From Paraclostridium tenue (GTDB taxonomy: Bacteria; Bacillota; Clostridia; Peptostreptococcales; Peptostreptococcaceae), in NCBI RefSeq assembly GCF_015668515.1, contig NZ_JADPFO010000001.1, forward strand, positions 561,425-625,424: a DNA stretch of 64,000 nucleotides, in the 5' to 3' direction. The notes beneath the pieces were generated by a model. It made no database searches. It was not told where the DNA came from and saw only the letters and a program-made list of their open reading frames with translations. Positions 54,210 to 62,633 of this stretch are shown here, piece after piece. The first letter of the stretch is position 1. Each line of letters starts with the position of its first letter. A program made the translations under genes and the position numbers.

Positions 54210-54305
54210 TTATTAATTATGTTATTAAGTTTAGTTTTACTAAATAAAACAAAAATTAATATAAACATAAGATTAGAAAAACTAAACTTAATAACAATTA
54301 ATATA
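54210..54305. repeat. Inverted repeat with 18-bp perfect arms
   Basis: GTTATTAAGTTTAGTTTT (54221-54238) pairs exactly with 54278-54295; with a 1-2-base indel the pairing extends to about 26 bp. The spacer is about 39 bases. It may be a hairpin leader, a small MITE-like element or a regulatory site. Confidence 0.6.
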
Positions 54306-54507
54306 AATTTTTATTTTTATAGAATTCGATTTAACTGTTGAAAATACTGAGATTCAACAATATATATTTTTTATTTAAAAAAACATAGAAAAAACAGTTG
54401 CAAATAACATTGTTTTTTCGTATAATATTATGTTTGTTTTTTTGATGTATACAAATATACCTTTATTCTATATAATAATAGTAAATCAAAGAAAAGGAAG
54501 GGATATT

Positions 54508-55116
54508 ATGGCCAGGCGGCGATCATTAAAACAAATTTTATTAGTATTAGTTGGTTCACTAATACTGGCATTTGGAGTTTATAATTTCAACTATCAAAAT
54601 AATATTACAGAAGGTGGAGTGTTAGGTTTTTTACTACTGTTAAAAAATATTTTTGACATTAAACTTTCACTAGCAAATCTTATTATTGATTTATTGCTAC
54701 TGCTAATTGGGTTTAAGTTTTTTGGTAAAAAATTTATTAAGTACTCTATAATAGCTACTATAAGTTTTTCTATATCATTTAGCTTTTTCGAAAGTATAGG
54801 ACCAGTTATACCTAAATTCGATAATTTAATACTAGGAAGTATAATTGCTGGATTATCTGTTGGATTAGGTTCTGGATTAGTAGTTAGAGCAGGAGGTGCA
54901 GCTGGTGGAGATGATGCTTTAGCATTAGTAATTTCTAAGACTACATCTTTAAAAATCGGTAACGTTTATATGATAACTGATTTTTGTATATTAGGATTAT
55001 CTTTGGTTTATTTATCATTTTCCCAAATAGCTTTATCTTTAATTTCCGTTAGTATAAGTGGAAAAGTTATAGATTTTGTTTATTCATATAAAAATAAAGA
55101 AATTTTAAATACTTAA
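54508..55116 (+). CDS. YitT family membrane protein
   Basis: 202 residues from the ATG at 54508, behind AAGGAAGGG; a longer frame to 54430 is unlikely. Five hydrophobic helices with the YitT/DUF161 pattern: LVGSLILAFGVYNFNYQNNITEGGVLGFLLLL and GLSVGLGSGLVVRAGGAAGGDDALALVISK. It lacks the C-terminal DUF2179 domain of longer relatives. The first codons (GCC AGG CGG CGA) are unusually G+C-rich for this genome. Function unknown. Confidence 0.85.
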   Translation: MARRRSLKQILLVLVGSLILAFGVYNFNYQNNITEGGVLGFLLLLKNIFDIKLSLANLIIDLLLLLIGFKFFGKKFIKYSIIATISFSISFSFFESIGPVIPKFDNLILGSIIAGLSVGLGSGLVVRAGGAAGGDDALALVISKTTSLKIGNVYMITDFCILGLSLVYLSFSQIALSLISVSISGKVIDFVYSYKNKEILNT

Positions 55117-55120
55117 CATA

Positions 55121-55187
55121 AATAGACTATCTTAAGATAGTCTATTATTTATATAATAAAAAATACTATGGATTAATCCATAGTATT
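55121..55187. terminator. Two terminator hairpins between yitT and a small leftward gene
   Basis: AATAGACTATCTTAAGATAGTCTATT (55121-55146) ends yitT. AATACTATGGATTAATCCATAGTATT (55162-55187) with a T run on the minus strand ends the 43-aa ORF, whose stop it overlaps. Confidence 0.82.
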
Positions 55188-55317
55188 ATCTTTTATTTTC
55201 AAATATAGTTTTTGTTGTATCTAAATCTTTCGCTATACATCTTTGACTATTTACTCTCTCTAGAGCAAGTATTTGTCTTGACACCCCATTTAATAATGTT
55301 GATATTTTTTTAAACAT
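55186..55317 (-). CDS. 43-residue unknown protein under a palindromic operator
   Basis: A short ORF with AAAGGGG 9 bases before the ATG at 55317 and a terminator at its stop. The product is soluble (FKKISTLLNGVSRQILALERVNS), basic, with one cysteine; no family recognised. A -35-like TTGACT lies at 55384-55379 and a perfect 16-bp palindrome (55340-55355) sits between it and the gene, so regulated expression is likely. Too short for most ORF callers. Confidence 0.6.
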   Translation of the reverse strand: MFKKISTLLNGVSRQILALERVNSQRCIAKDLDTTKTIFENKR

Positions 55318-55339
55318 ATTAATTTCCCCTTTCGTTTAC

Positions 55340-55355
55340 ATATTGTATACAATAT
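55340..55355. promoter_or_regulatory. Perfect palindrome, possible repressor operator
   Basis: ATATTGTATACAATAT is fully self-complementary, with a second partial copy (ATACTGTATAT) just upstream. TTGTATACAA-type sites are typical for GntR- or TetR-like repressors. It covers the likely -10 region of the 43-aa gene. Confidence 0.5.
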
Positions 55356-55484
55356 ACTGTATATGATTTTTAGGAAAAAGTCAAGATGTTTTCCTGAAAT
55401 TTGTTACTTTTTATAAATTTTTTACTTACATATAAAAATCCATAACTATTTTAGCTATGGATTTATCACTTTAATTAATATATC

Positions 55485-57917
55485 TTATTTTATACAATAA
55501 TAATTTTCTAATATAACTGCTCTTATAGTTTCATATTTTATATTATCAGGTAACTTCTTTTTTATATTACTTACTTTATCTATTCCCTCTTCTTCACATA
55601 TACTTAATATCATATTTTTTTCATCATCATTATAGTACTTATTTAAATTTACTTTAAAATCTATTTCCTTACCTGATTTTATCATATCAGTTATATATCC
55701 AAGTATAGTAGATATTGATACTTCTATTTCTTTAGATATATAATCTAACTCATTATTGTCTTTTATCATATCTATTGCTATTTCTTCATTACTTCTACTA
55801 TCTCCATCTATTATTACTTTTAACTTCTTTTTCTCTATCCAACTTGTAGATATTTCTTTATCTTTTATATAATCTAGTACGATTTCTAGAAAATCATCTC
55901 CATATTTATCTACTTTAACAGGTCCAAATCCAGTTATATCTTTTAGTTGTTTTTTGTTTGTAGGATATCTACCACTTATTTCTTTTAAAGAATTTTTAGA
56001 TATTATCATAGATGGTAATACTCTTTCTTTATTAGCTAGCTCTTGCCTTTTAGCATTTAATTGTTCATATAATTTTTTATCTGTTGTAACTTCTATAAAA
56101 TTTAATTCTTTAGTATCGCTTTTATATGTATTGTTAGGCACTATATTGTGTTCTTCTACATATCTTAATATAGCACTTTCAAATGGCTTAGCATACTTTT
56201 CATACTTTATTTCTCCTACTCCAGATATACTCAACATAGTTTCTTTAGTTGTAGGATATTTACTAGCCATCATTTTTAAAGTTCCATCTCCAAATACCAT
56301 ATAAGGAGCAACTCCTTCTTCTTTTGCTATATTGTATCTAGTTTGTTTTAAAATATCATAAAGTTCATTAGATACCTCTAAAACTTTAGACACTTTGCTT
56401 TCTTTAAATTCTACTTTTAAGTCCCCTTTTAAAACTTTTATAGAGTTATCATTTAACTTTATAGTAGGATATGTACCATCTATTGAATCTATAAATCCAT
56501 GAGATATCAAGGTATTTATAAAAGTTTTTAATTCATCTTGAGAGTAGTTTTTTATTATTCCATAAGTCGATAGTTTATCAAAACCAAATTGAATAACTTT
56601 TTTATTTTTAGATCCTCTTAAAACATCTATAATCATTGTTATACCAAAACTTCTTTTCATCCTAGCTATACATGATATAACTTTTTGGGCATCTAATGTT
56701 TTATCTATTATCTCTCCTTCATCTAAACAATTACTACAGTTGTTACATTTTTCCTTAAATTCTTCCCCAAAATAATTTATAATATTTTTTCTATAACAAT
56801 CATTGCTATATACTAAGTCAGACATTTCTCTCAACTTTTTATACTGTATATTTTTTCTTTCAGGGTTATCTGTACCTAATTCTATTAAATATTTTTGTAT
56901 ATGTATATCTCCTGGAGTAAATAGTAATATACACTCACTTTTTTCTCCATCTCTACCAGCTCTTCCTATCTCTTGATAATAGTTTTCTATACTTTGTGGC
57001 ATATTATAGTGAATTACATACCTTATATTAGGTTTATCTATTCCCATACCAAAAGCGTTAGTTGCAACCATTATATTTATATTATCTTTTATAAACTCTT
57101 CTTGGTTTAACTTTCTCTCTTCAATTGAAAGGCCTGCATGGTATCTAGATATGCTATATCCTCTTTTAAGTAGTCCTTCATATATTTTATCTACTTCTTT
57201 TCTTGTAGATGCATATATTATTCCACTTTCATTTTTATGATTTTCTATGTATTTTAATAAGTATTCATCTTTACTTGAAGATTTTTCTATAGTAATATTT
57301 AAATTTTCTCTGTTAAATCCTGTTATAAATAGTTTAGGCTTATTTAAAGATAATAAATTTATTATATCTTCTCTAACTTCTAATGAAGCTGTTGCCGTAA
57401 AAGCAGTTATAATAGGTCTAGTATCTAAACTACTTATAAAGTGTGATATTTTTCTATAACTTATCCTAAAATCATGCCCCCATTGAGATACACAGTGTGC
57501 TTCATCTATGGCTATTTGACTTATATTTTTACATCTTATAATATTTGTAAATTCATAAGAATCTAATCTTTCAGGTGCTATATATATAATCTTATACTCA
57601 TCTTCTTTTATACCATTTATAATGTTATTAAATTCACTTGAAGATAACGAACTATTTATAAAGGTTGCATTAATACCCATAGCCTTTAAAGCATCAACTT
57701 GATCTTTCATAAGGGATATTAATGGAGATATAACTATAGTCATTCCACTTAACATAAGGGCAGGTATTTGATAGCATATAGACTTACCTCCACCTGTTGG
57801 CATAATAGCAAGTATGTCCTCTCCTTTTAAAATTGTGTTTATTATATCCTCTTGCCCTTTTCTAAAACTTGTATATCCGTAATATTTTTTTAATATATCT
57901 AAAGCTTTTATATCCAA
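55485..57917 (-). CDS. recQ: ATP-dependent DNA helicase RecQ, with two HRDC domains
   Basis: 810 residues, longer than the usual ~600-730. Helicase core with Walker A MPTGGGKS, DEAHCVSQWGHDFR and FGMGIDKPNIRYVIHY (residues ~1-340), the zinc-binding/RQC region with CNNCSNC (~380-400), a winged helix (~405-505), HRDC 1 (~515-590), HRDC 2 (~620-690) and a C-terminal HTH-like part (~700-810). It unwinds DNA in recombination repair. The start is TTG behind TTAGGAG. A LexA box lies 33 bp upstream, so it belongs to the SOS regulon. Confidence 0.93.
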   Translation of the reverse strand: MDIKALDILKKYYGYTSFRKGQEDIINTILKGEDILAIMPTGGGKSICYQIPALMLSGMTIVISPLISLMKDQVDALKAMGINATFINSSLSSSEFNNIINGIKEDEYKIIYIAPERLDSYEFTNIIRCKNISQIAIDEAHCVSQWGHDFRISYRKISHFISSLDTRPIITAFTATASLEVREDIINLLSLNKPKLFITGFNRENLNITIEKSSSKDEYLLKYIENHKNESGIIYASTRKEVDKIYEGLLKRGYSISRYHAGLSIEERKLNQEEFIKDNINIMVATNAFGMGIDKPNIRYVIHYNMPQSIENYYQEIGRAGRDGEKSECILLFTPGDIHIQKYLIELGTDNPERKNIQYKKLREMSDLVYSNDCYRKNIINYFGEEFKEKCNNCSNCLDEGEIIDKTLDAQKVISCIARMKRSFGITMIIDVLRGSKNKKVIQFGFDKLSTYGIIKNYSQDELKTFINTLISHGFIDSIDGTYPTIKLNDNSIKVLKGDLKVEFKESKVSKVLEVSNELYDILKQTRYNIAKEEGVAPYMVFGDGTLKMMASKYPTTKETMLSISGVGEIKYEKYAKPFESAILRYVEEHNIVPNNTYKSDTKELNFIEVTTDKKLYEQLNAKRQELANKERVLPSMIISKNSLKEISGRYPTNKKQLKDITGFGPVKVDKYGDDFLEIVLDYIKDKEISTSWIEKKKLKVIIDGDSRSNEEIAIDMIKDNNELDYISKEIEVSISTILGYITDMIKSGKEIDFKVNLNKYYNDDEKNMILSICEEEGIDKVSNIKKKLPDNIKYETIRAVILENYYCIK

Positions 57918-57949
57918 TTTATTCGCTCCTAACTAATTTATACCAAATC

Positions 57950-57961
57950 GAACATTTGTTC
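57950..57961 (-). promoter_or_regulatory. LexA box upstream of recQ
   Basis: On the minus strand GAACAAATGTTC, almost identical to the lexA box, sits ahead of a TATAAA -10 and 33 bp from the recQ start. Confidence 0.8.
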
Positions 57962-58035
57962 TTTAAGCTAATTTTATCCATTCTTTATAAATTTTATTCT
58001 TAATTGGAAGATTAAATAGTTTTTTAAACAAGAAA

Positions 58036-58070
58036 ACTCCTTAAATATGCAAGCATACTTAAGGAGTGTT
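58036..58070 (-). terminator. Cold-shock gene terminator
   Basis: ACTCCTTAAGTATGC/GCATATTTAAGGAGT hairpin after the stop on the minus strand. Confidence 0.82.
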
Positions 58071-58089
58071 ATATACTATATTATATAAA

Positions 58090-58290
58090 TTATGCTAAAG
58101 TAACGTTAGCAGCTTGAGGTCCTCTAGCACCTTCAACTATTTCAAAGTTAACAGCTTGACCTTCTTCTAATGATTTGAATCCATCTTTTTGTATAGCTGA
58201 GAAATGTACGAATACATCATCTCCACCTTCTACAGATATAAATCCAAATCCTTTTTCATTGTTGAACCATTTTACTATTCCTTGTTTCAT
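58090..58290 (-). CDS. Cold-shock domain protein
   Basis: 66 residues, a single cold-shock domain with both RNA-binding motifs, KGFGFIS (RNP1) and VFVHFS (RNP2), starting [17 protein letters not shown]. Binds single-stranded RNA and DNA as a chaperone. AGGAGG precedes the ATG. Codon use is richer in strong codons than the neighbours (for example GCTAAAGTAACGTTAGC at the 3' end), as expected for high expression. Confidence 0.93.
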   Translation of the reverse strand: MKQGIVKWFNNEKGFGFISVEGGDDVFVHFSAIQKDGFKSLEEGQAVNFEIVEGARGPQAANVTLA

Positions 58291-58412
58291 TATGGAATCC
58301 TCCTAAAAATTAAAGCACAATCTTTCAGCACTTCTTTACTATTTGTGTTAATAATATCATATATAATTATTAATTACAAGCGTTTTACTAAATAAATGTT
58401 TAAAAATTTCAT

Positions 58413-61400
58413 TTAATTGGTAATTAAGTTGATTAATTCTTCTTTAGATAACATTTTTATCAAACTTTCATTTTTAAAGTCTTCACTTATAACTTTTTGT
58501 ATAAGTTCTTTTTTATCTTCTTGTAATTTTAATATATTTTCTTCTATACTTCCTTTGGCAATTAATTTTATAACTTCAACAACATTTTTTTGACCATATC
58601 TATGTGCTCTATCTGTTGCTTGATTTTCAATTGCAGGATTCCACCATGGGTCAAAATGTATAACAATATCAGCTGATGTAAGATTTAATCCTGTTCCTCC
58701 AGCTTTTAAAGATATTAAAAATACTTTAATATCCTTATTTTGATTAAATTCATCTACTAACTCTACTCTTTCTTTTGGATTAGTTCTTCCATCTAAATAT
58801 AAATAGATTATATTTTCTTTTTCAAGTTCTTTACTTATATTTTGTAAAACTGATGTAAATTGAGAAAATATTAGTATTTTATGATTATTTTCAATATTTT
58901 CTTTTATTAACTCATTTAAAACATCTATTTTACCGCTATTGCCTTTATAATTTTCTACTTTTATAGAAGGATCTAAACAAAGTTGTCTTAAAGTTGTTAG
59001 ATATGAAAGTATAGTTATTTTATCTTTTTCAAAATCAGTTTCTCTCATTTTATCTTTTATATCTTCTACATAAGTTTTGTAAACTTTCTTTTGCTCATCA
59101 GTCATTTCTACAAAAAACTTAGTTTCTATCTTTTCAGGAAGCTGGGATAAAACTTCTTTTTTAAGTCTTCTTAACATAAATGGCTGTATTTGTTTTTTTA
59201 GTTCCTTAATATTATCATTAGTTTTTATGAATTTTTCTTGGAATTTATTTTTTGAATATAAATATCCAGGCATAATAAAATCAAATATTGACCATAGTTC
59301 TAATAAGTTGTTTTCTATAGGAGTCCCAGTAAGTGCAAATCTGACTTTTGCATTTACTTTTTTTACAGCTTCTGAATTTTGAGAATAAGGATTTTTGATA
59401 TTTTGAGCTTCATCTATTATACAGTAATCAAATACTATATCTTCTAATTCTTTAAAGTCATTTTTTAATATTGTATAAGTTGTAAGTACTAAATCATTAT
59501 CTTTTATAGTTTTTATTAATTCTTTTCTTTCATTTTTATTACCGTGTAAAACCAATACATTTAAATCTGGAGCAAAAGTTTCAAGTTCATTTTTCCAATT
59601 ATATATAAGTGATGTAGGCGCTACTACTATACTTTTTTTACCTTTTTCAGAAAGTAAAAATGCTATTGTTTGAATAGTTTTTCCTAGCCCCATTTCATCT
59701 GCTAGTATACCTCCAAATTTTAGATGATTTAAATTTTTGAACCATTTAAATCCTTGAATTTGATATTCTCTAAGATTTGCTTTTAAATTTTTTGGTAAGC
59801 TAACTTCTATATCACCAATTGTTTCAAATTTATCTGATATTTCATTTACCTTTTCGATACCGTTTATAAAGTTAAATTCATTTTCATCTATTAAGTTTTT
59901 TAAATATATAGAACTAGCACTACCTAAACTATAAGATATCTTATTATCTTCTTCATTAAAATCTATTTGATTATAATTTTCTACATTTCTATTTTTGATA
60001 TCATCTACTAATTCTAAGAATTTAACCATTTTATCTTCTTCAAGGTCTATATAGCTTCCACTTCCTAATTTATAGTATTTTCTTTTATTTCTTAAAGCCC
60101 AAAGTATATTTTCAAGTTCTTCTTTTGGTATATCATCTATATTAAAATTAAACTCTAAATAGTTTTGTTTGTTTAAATTAAAGCTTGCTTTTACATCATT
60201 ACTTTTGTAGACTTTAACTTTTTTTAGCTTATCTGAGTAGTATATATCTCCTATTTTATTAAGTTCATATATCTTTTCTTTGAAAAATTCAAATAACTCA
60301 TCTTGAGAAAGTTTACATAGTAACTTATCACCATATCTTTCAAATCCATATGCGCAAACTATATCTTCTATTTCATTTTCTTTTGTAAAGTTTCTTATTA
60401 CATAGCCTTTATTTTCATTCTCATTTTCATTTTCATCTGTATATACGTAGTCTATAAAACAAGATATATTGTGATTTATTTTATCAAAGTAAAATTTCAC
60501 ATCTAAATTATTTCTTATTTGTTTTTCTAAGTTTTCATCAAAAGCTATGTCTTTTGATGCTCTTTTAAGTACAGGTAATAAACCATTAAAAAGTGAATCT
60601 GCATCTTCTTTTTTAAAATCTATATGACCATCTTTTGCTAAGATATTATGAAATGGTATGTAATTATAACATTGTTTATCTGATATAAGATATATCTTTT
60701 CATTAAATAACAATATATCTCCTTTATTGTTTAGAGGATAAATATTTTTACTATTGGAATTCAATGTAAGTTTATCTTTAGATTCATTTATATAAAAATT
60801 TATATTTATATCTTTGTTTTCTATATTAGTTTTATACTCTTTCTCTTTATACAAAAACACAAATTCTTTATTTTTAAAATTTAAAAGAAATTTTTTTAAT
60901 CCACTTTCCAATATGTTTAAATTTTTGCCATCTATAAGCTTTACATCATTTTTAAATTCTTTGTATATATTTTGTTCTATATTTATATATTCTTCTATAA
61001 AGTTAACTATTAATTCATCTTCTTTAGAAAAATAATCTGTTATTGGATTATATTCAAAATCCTTACCATATTTTATAGTATTCTTTTCTTTCCTTGCATA
61101 TATAAATTCAGGAATGCTTTTAAGTACGTACATTTTTTCACTACCTATTTTAAAATTAGCTTGATAGTATGTACCGATGCTTCCTTCTTTTTTACTTAAA
61201 TATACATCTAAATTTACTTTTTTATTTTGTGTTAATCTTTCTTTAGCAAGTTTTAACATTTGTTTAGCTGGATCTAGTTCTTGAGCTTTTTTCTTTTTAT
61301 CTAGTTTTTGCTGTTTTATTTGTTTTTGTAAAGTATCTATATAAAGAAGAAAAGATGCTATATTATGTTTACATATAAAATTTGAATTTTCAGCTTCGTT

Positions 61401-61658
61401 ATTTACAAAATCTATGCAATTACATTTAGCTTTTATTATTTCTTTTTTCTTTAAATCTATTTCAAGCAATGTATAGTAAATTTCATTTGAGAAATCTGCA
61501 CCTATTATTCCATCAATTGTTAATATTCCATTTTTCATATGTGGAGTGGCTTGATCTACTATTCCTTTTTTATAATAAGTATATCCTCTAGCCCACATAG
61601 ATTTTTGTGTATTTTCTCTTACTATATCTATAAGTTCCTTAAGTTGCAATTTTCTCAC
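58413..61658 (-). CDS. SWIM zinc-finger SNF2-family helicase
   Basis: 1081 residues. N-terminal SWIM zinc finger CNCIDF...CKH (residues ~70-100), a large middle region with the bacterial SNF2-associated domain (~330-620), then the SNF2 ATPase: ILADEMGLGKTIQTIAF (motif I), IIDEAQNIKNPYSQ (motif II, DEAQ form), TGTPIENNLLELWSIFD and SLKAGGTGLNLTSADIVIHFDPWWNPA (motifs V-VI). Likely a DNA translocase of unknown purpose. Start is GTG at 61658 or, better placed behind GAGGTG, TTG at 61649. Confidence 0.9.
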   Translation of the reverse strand: MRKLQLKELIDIVRENTQKSMWARGYTYYKKGIVDQATPHMKNGILTIDGIIGADFSNEIYYTLLEIDLKKKEIIKAKCNCIDFVNNEAENSNFICKHNIASFLLYIDTLQKQIKQQKLDKKKKAQELDPAKQMLKLAKERLTQNKKVNLDVYLSKKEGSIGTYYQANFKIGSEKMYVLKSIPEFIYARKEKNTIKYGKDFEYNPITDYFSKEDELIVNFIEEYINIEQNIYKEFKNDVKLIDGKNLNILESGLKKFLLNFKNKEFVFLYKEKEYKTNIENKDININFYINESKDKLTLNSNSKNIYPLNNKGDILLFNEKIYLISDKQCYNYIPFHNILAKDGHIDFKKEDADSLFNGLLPVLKRASKDIAFDENLEKQIRNNLDVKFYFDKINHNISCFIDYVYTDENENENENKGYVIRNFTKENEIEDIVCAYGFERYGDKLLCKLSQDELFEFFKEKIYELNKIGDIYYSDKLKKVKVYKSNDVKASFNLNKQNYLEFNFNIDDIPKEELENILWALRNKRKYYKLGSGSYIDLEEDKMVKFLELVDDIKNRNVENYNQIDFNEEDNKISYSLGSASSIYLKNLIDENEFNFINGIEKVNEISDKFETIGDIEVSLPKNLKANLREYQIQGFKWFKNLNHLKFGGILADEMGLGKTIQTIAFLLSEKGKKSIVVAPTSLIYNWKNELETFAPDLNVLVLHGNKNERKELIKTIKDNDLVLTTYTILKNDFKELEDIVFDYCIIDEAQNIKNPYSQNSEAVKKVNAKVRFALTGTPIENNLLELWSIFDFIMPGYLYSKNKFQEKFIKTNDNIKELKKQIQPFMLRRLKKEVLSQLPEKIETKFFVEMTDEQKKVYKTYVEDIKDKMRETDFEKDKITILSYLTTLRQLCLDPSIKVENYKGNSGKIDVLNELIKENIENNHKILIFSQFTSVLQNISKELEKENIIYLYLDGRTNPKERVELVDEFNQNKDIKVFLISLKAGGTGLNLTSADIVIHFDPWWNPAIENQATDRAHRYGQKNVVEVIKLIAKGSIEENILKLQEDKKELIQKVISEDFKNESLIKMLSKEELINLITN

Positions 61659-61813
61659 CTCTCATTTTTTGGACATCTTTTTATTATACCACATTTATCC
61701 TATTTATACTAAATTAAGCTTTATTAATATTTAATTTTTTTATCCTTTTATATTCATAAACATTGTATTTATAATCATAATAAAAAATGCAAATTTTAAA
61801 ATTTGCAATAAAA

Positions 61814-61866
61814 AGTAATGGATGTTAAAAGTCATATTAATATGATTTTTAACATCCATTACTTTA
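61814..61866 (-). terminator. Terminator of the galT-hydrolase operon
   Basis: AGTAATGGATGTTAAAA/TTTTAACATCCATTACT 17-bp stem with T run on the minus strand. Confidence 0.85.
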
Positions 61867-61870
61867 ACAA

Positions 61871-62623
61871 TTAATATATTAAATCATCTGGTTTAAATTC
61901 TATAAAATCTAGTATTTTTTTAAATACTTCTTCTCGCTTAGGTCCTAGTGTTAAACTATGAGTTGCCCCATCAATCCATTCTAGTTTTTTATGTTTACTT
62001 GATATGCCATTATATAATGAATAAGCACCTTCTTTTTTTACTTGAGAGTCATTTGTATCCTGCATTATAAGTATATCAGAAGTAATACTTTTTAAGCAAC
62101 TACTTGCAGCCCTTGATGCAAGATATAGTTGATATACTGAATGTATTGGAAAAGTTTTATAGTTAAGTCTATATTTATTATATTCTTCATCGACAAAATT
62201 ACTAGTATTTTTCCATTCCGTGTATTTTTTAAAATATTTTAATATGCCCGTATATTTTACCCATCGATTATTTGGTTTAAGTGCACAAGCTAAGCATATA
62301 AGTTTATCTATATGGTAATTAGAAGCTAACATTAAAGCCAAAAGCCCTCCCATAGAATGTCCTATAACCACTACTTTTTCACATTCAAATAAGAGTTCTT
62401 CATATGCTTTTTCTACATCATTATACCAATCTATATATGATACTTTCAAAAGTTCCTCATGATTTGTTCCATGTCCACTTAAAAGTATTGAATGCACTGT
62501 ATATCCTTTATCATTTAATACCTTAGCCAATGGGTACATTTCTGCTGGGGTGCTTGTAAAACCATGAATTAATAAGCAACCTGTATTATTACCATTTAAC
62601 TTATATGATTTTTTTAAATCCAC
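61871..62623 (-). CDS. Alpha/beta hydrolase (carboxylesterase-like)
   Basis: 250 residues from GTG behind AGAGGTG. Oxyanion motif LLIHGFTSTPAE, SGHGTNHEE, the nucleophile elbow IGHSMGGL, then Asp in MQDTNDSQV and His in DGATHSLTLG. This resembles Est30-type carboxylesterases acting on short acyl esters. It lies 10 bp after galT on the same strand, so it probably belongs to the galactose transcript, though no link to galactose is known. Confidence 0.87.
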   Translation of the reverse strand: MDLKKSYKLNGNNTGCLLIHGFTSTPAEMYPLAKVLNDKGYTVHSILLSGHGTNHEELLKVSYIDWYNDVEKAYEELLFECEKVVVIGHSMGGLLALMLASNYHIDKLICLACALKPNNRWVKYTGILKYFKKYTEWKNTSNFVDEEYNKYRLNYKTFPIHSVYQLYLASRAASSCLKSITSDILIMQDTNDSQVKKEGAYSLYNGISSKHKKLEWIDGATHSLTLGPKREEVFKKILDFIEFKPDDLIY

Positions 62624-62633
62624 TTTATCACCT

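Larger units (their letters stand above)
53953..54507. other. 555-bp intergenic region: add riboswitch, inverted repeats, yitT leader
   Basis: Holds the adenine riboswitch and its terminator (54021-54127), an 18-26-bp inverted repeat (54210-54305), a smaller hairpin TGTTGAA/TTCAACA (54336-54360) and the yitT promoter region. No further ORF is convincing. Confidence 0.7.
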
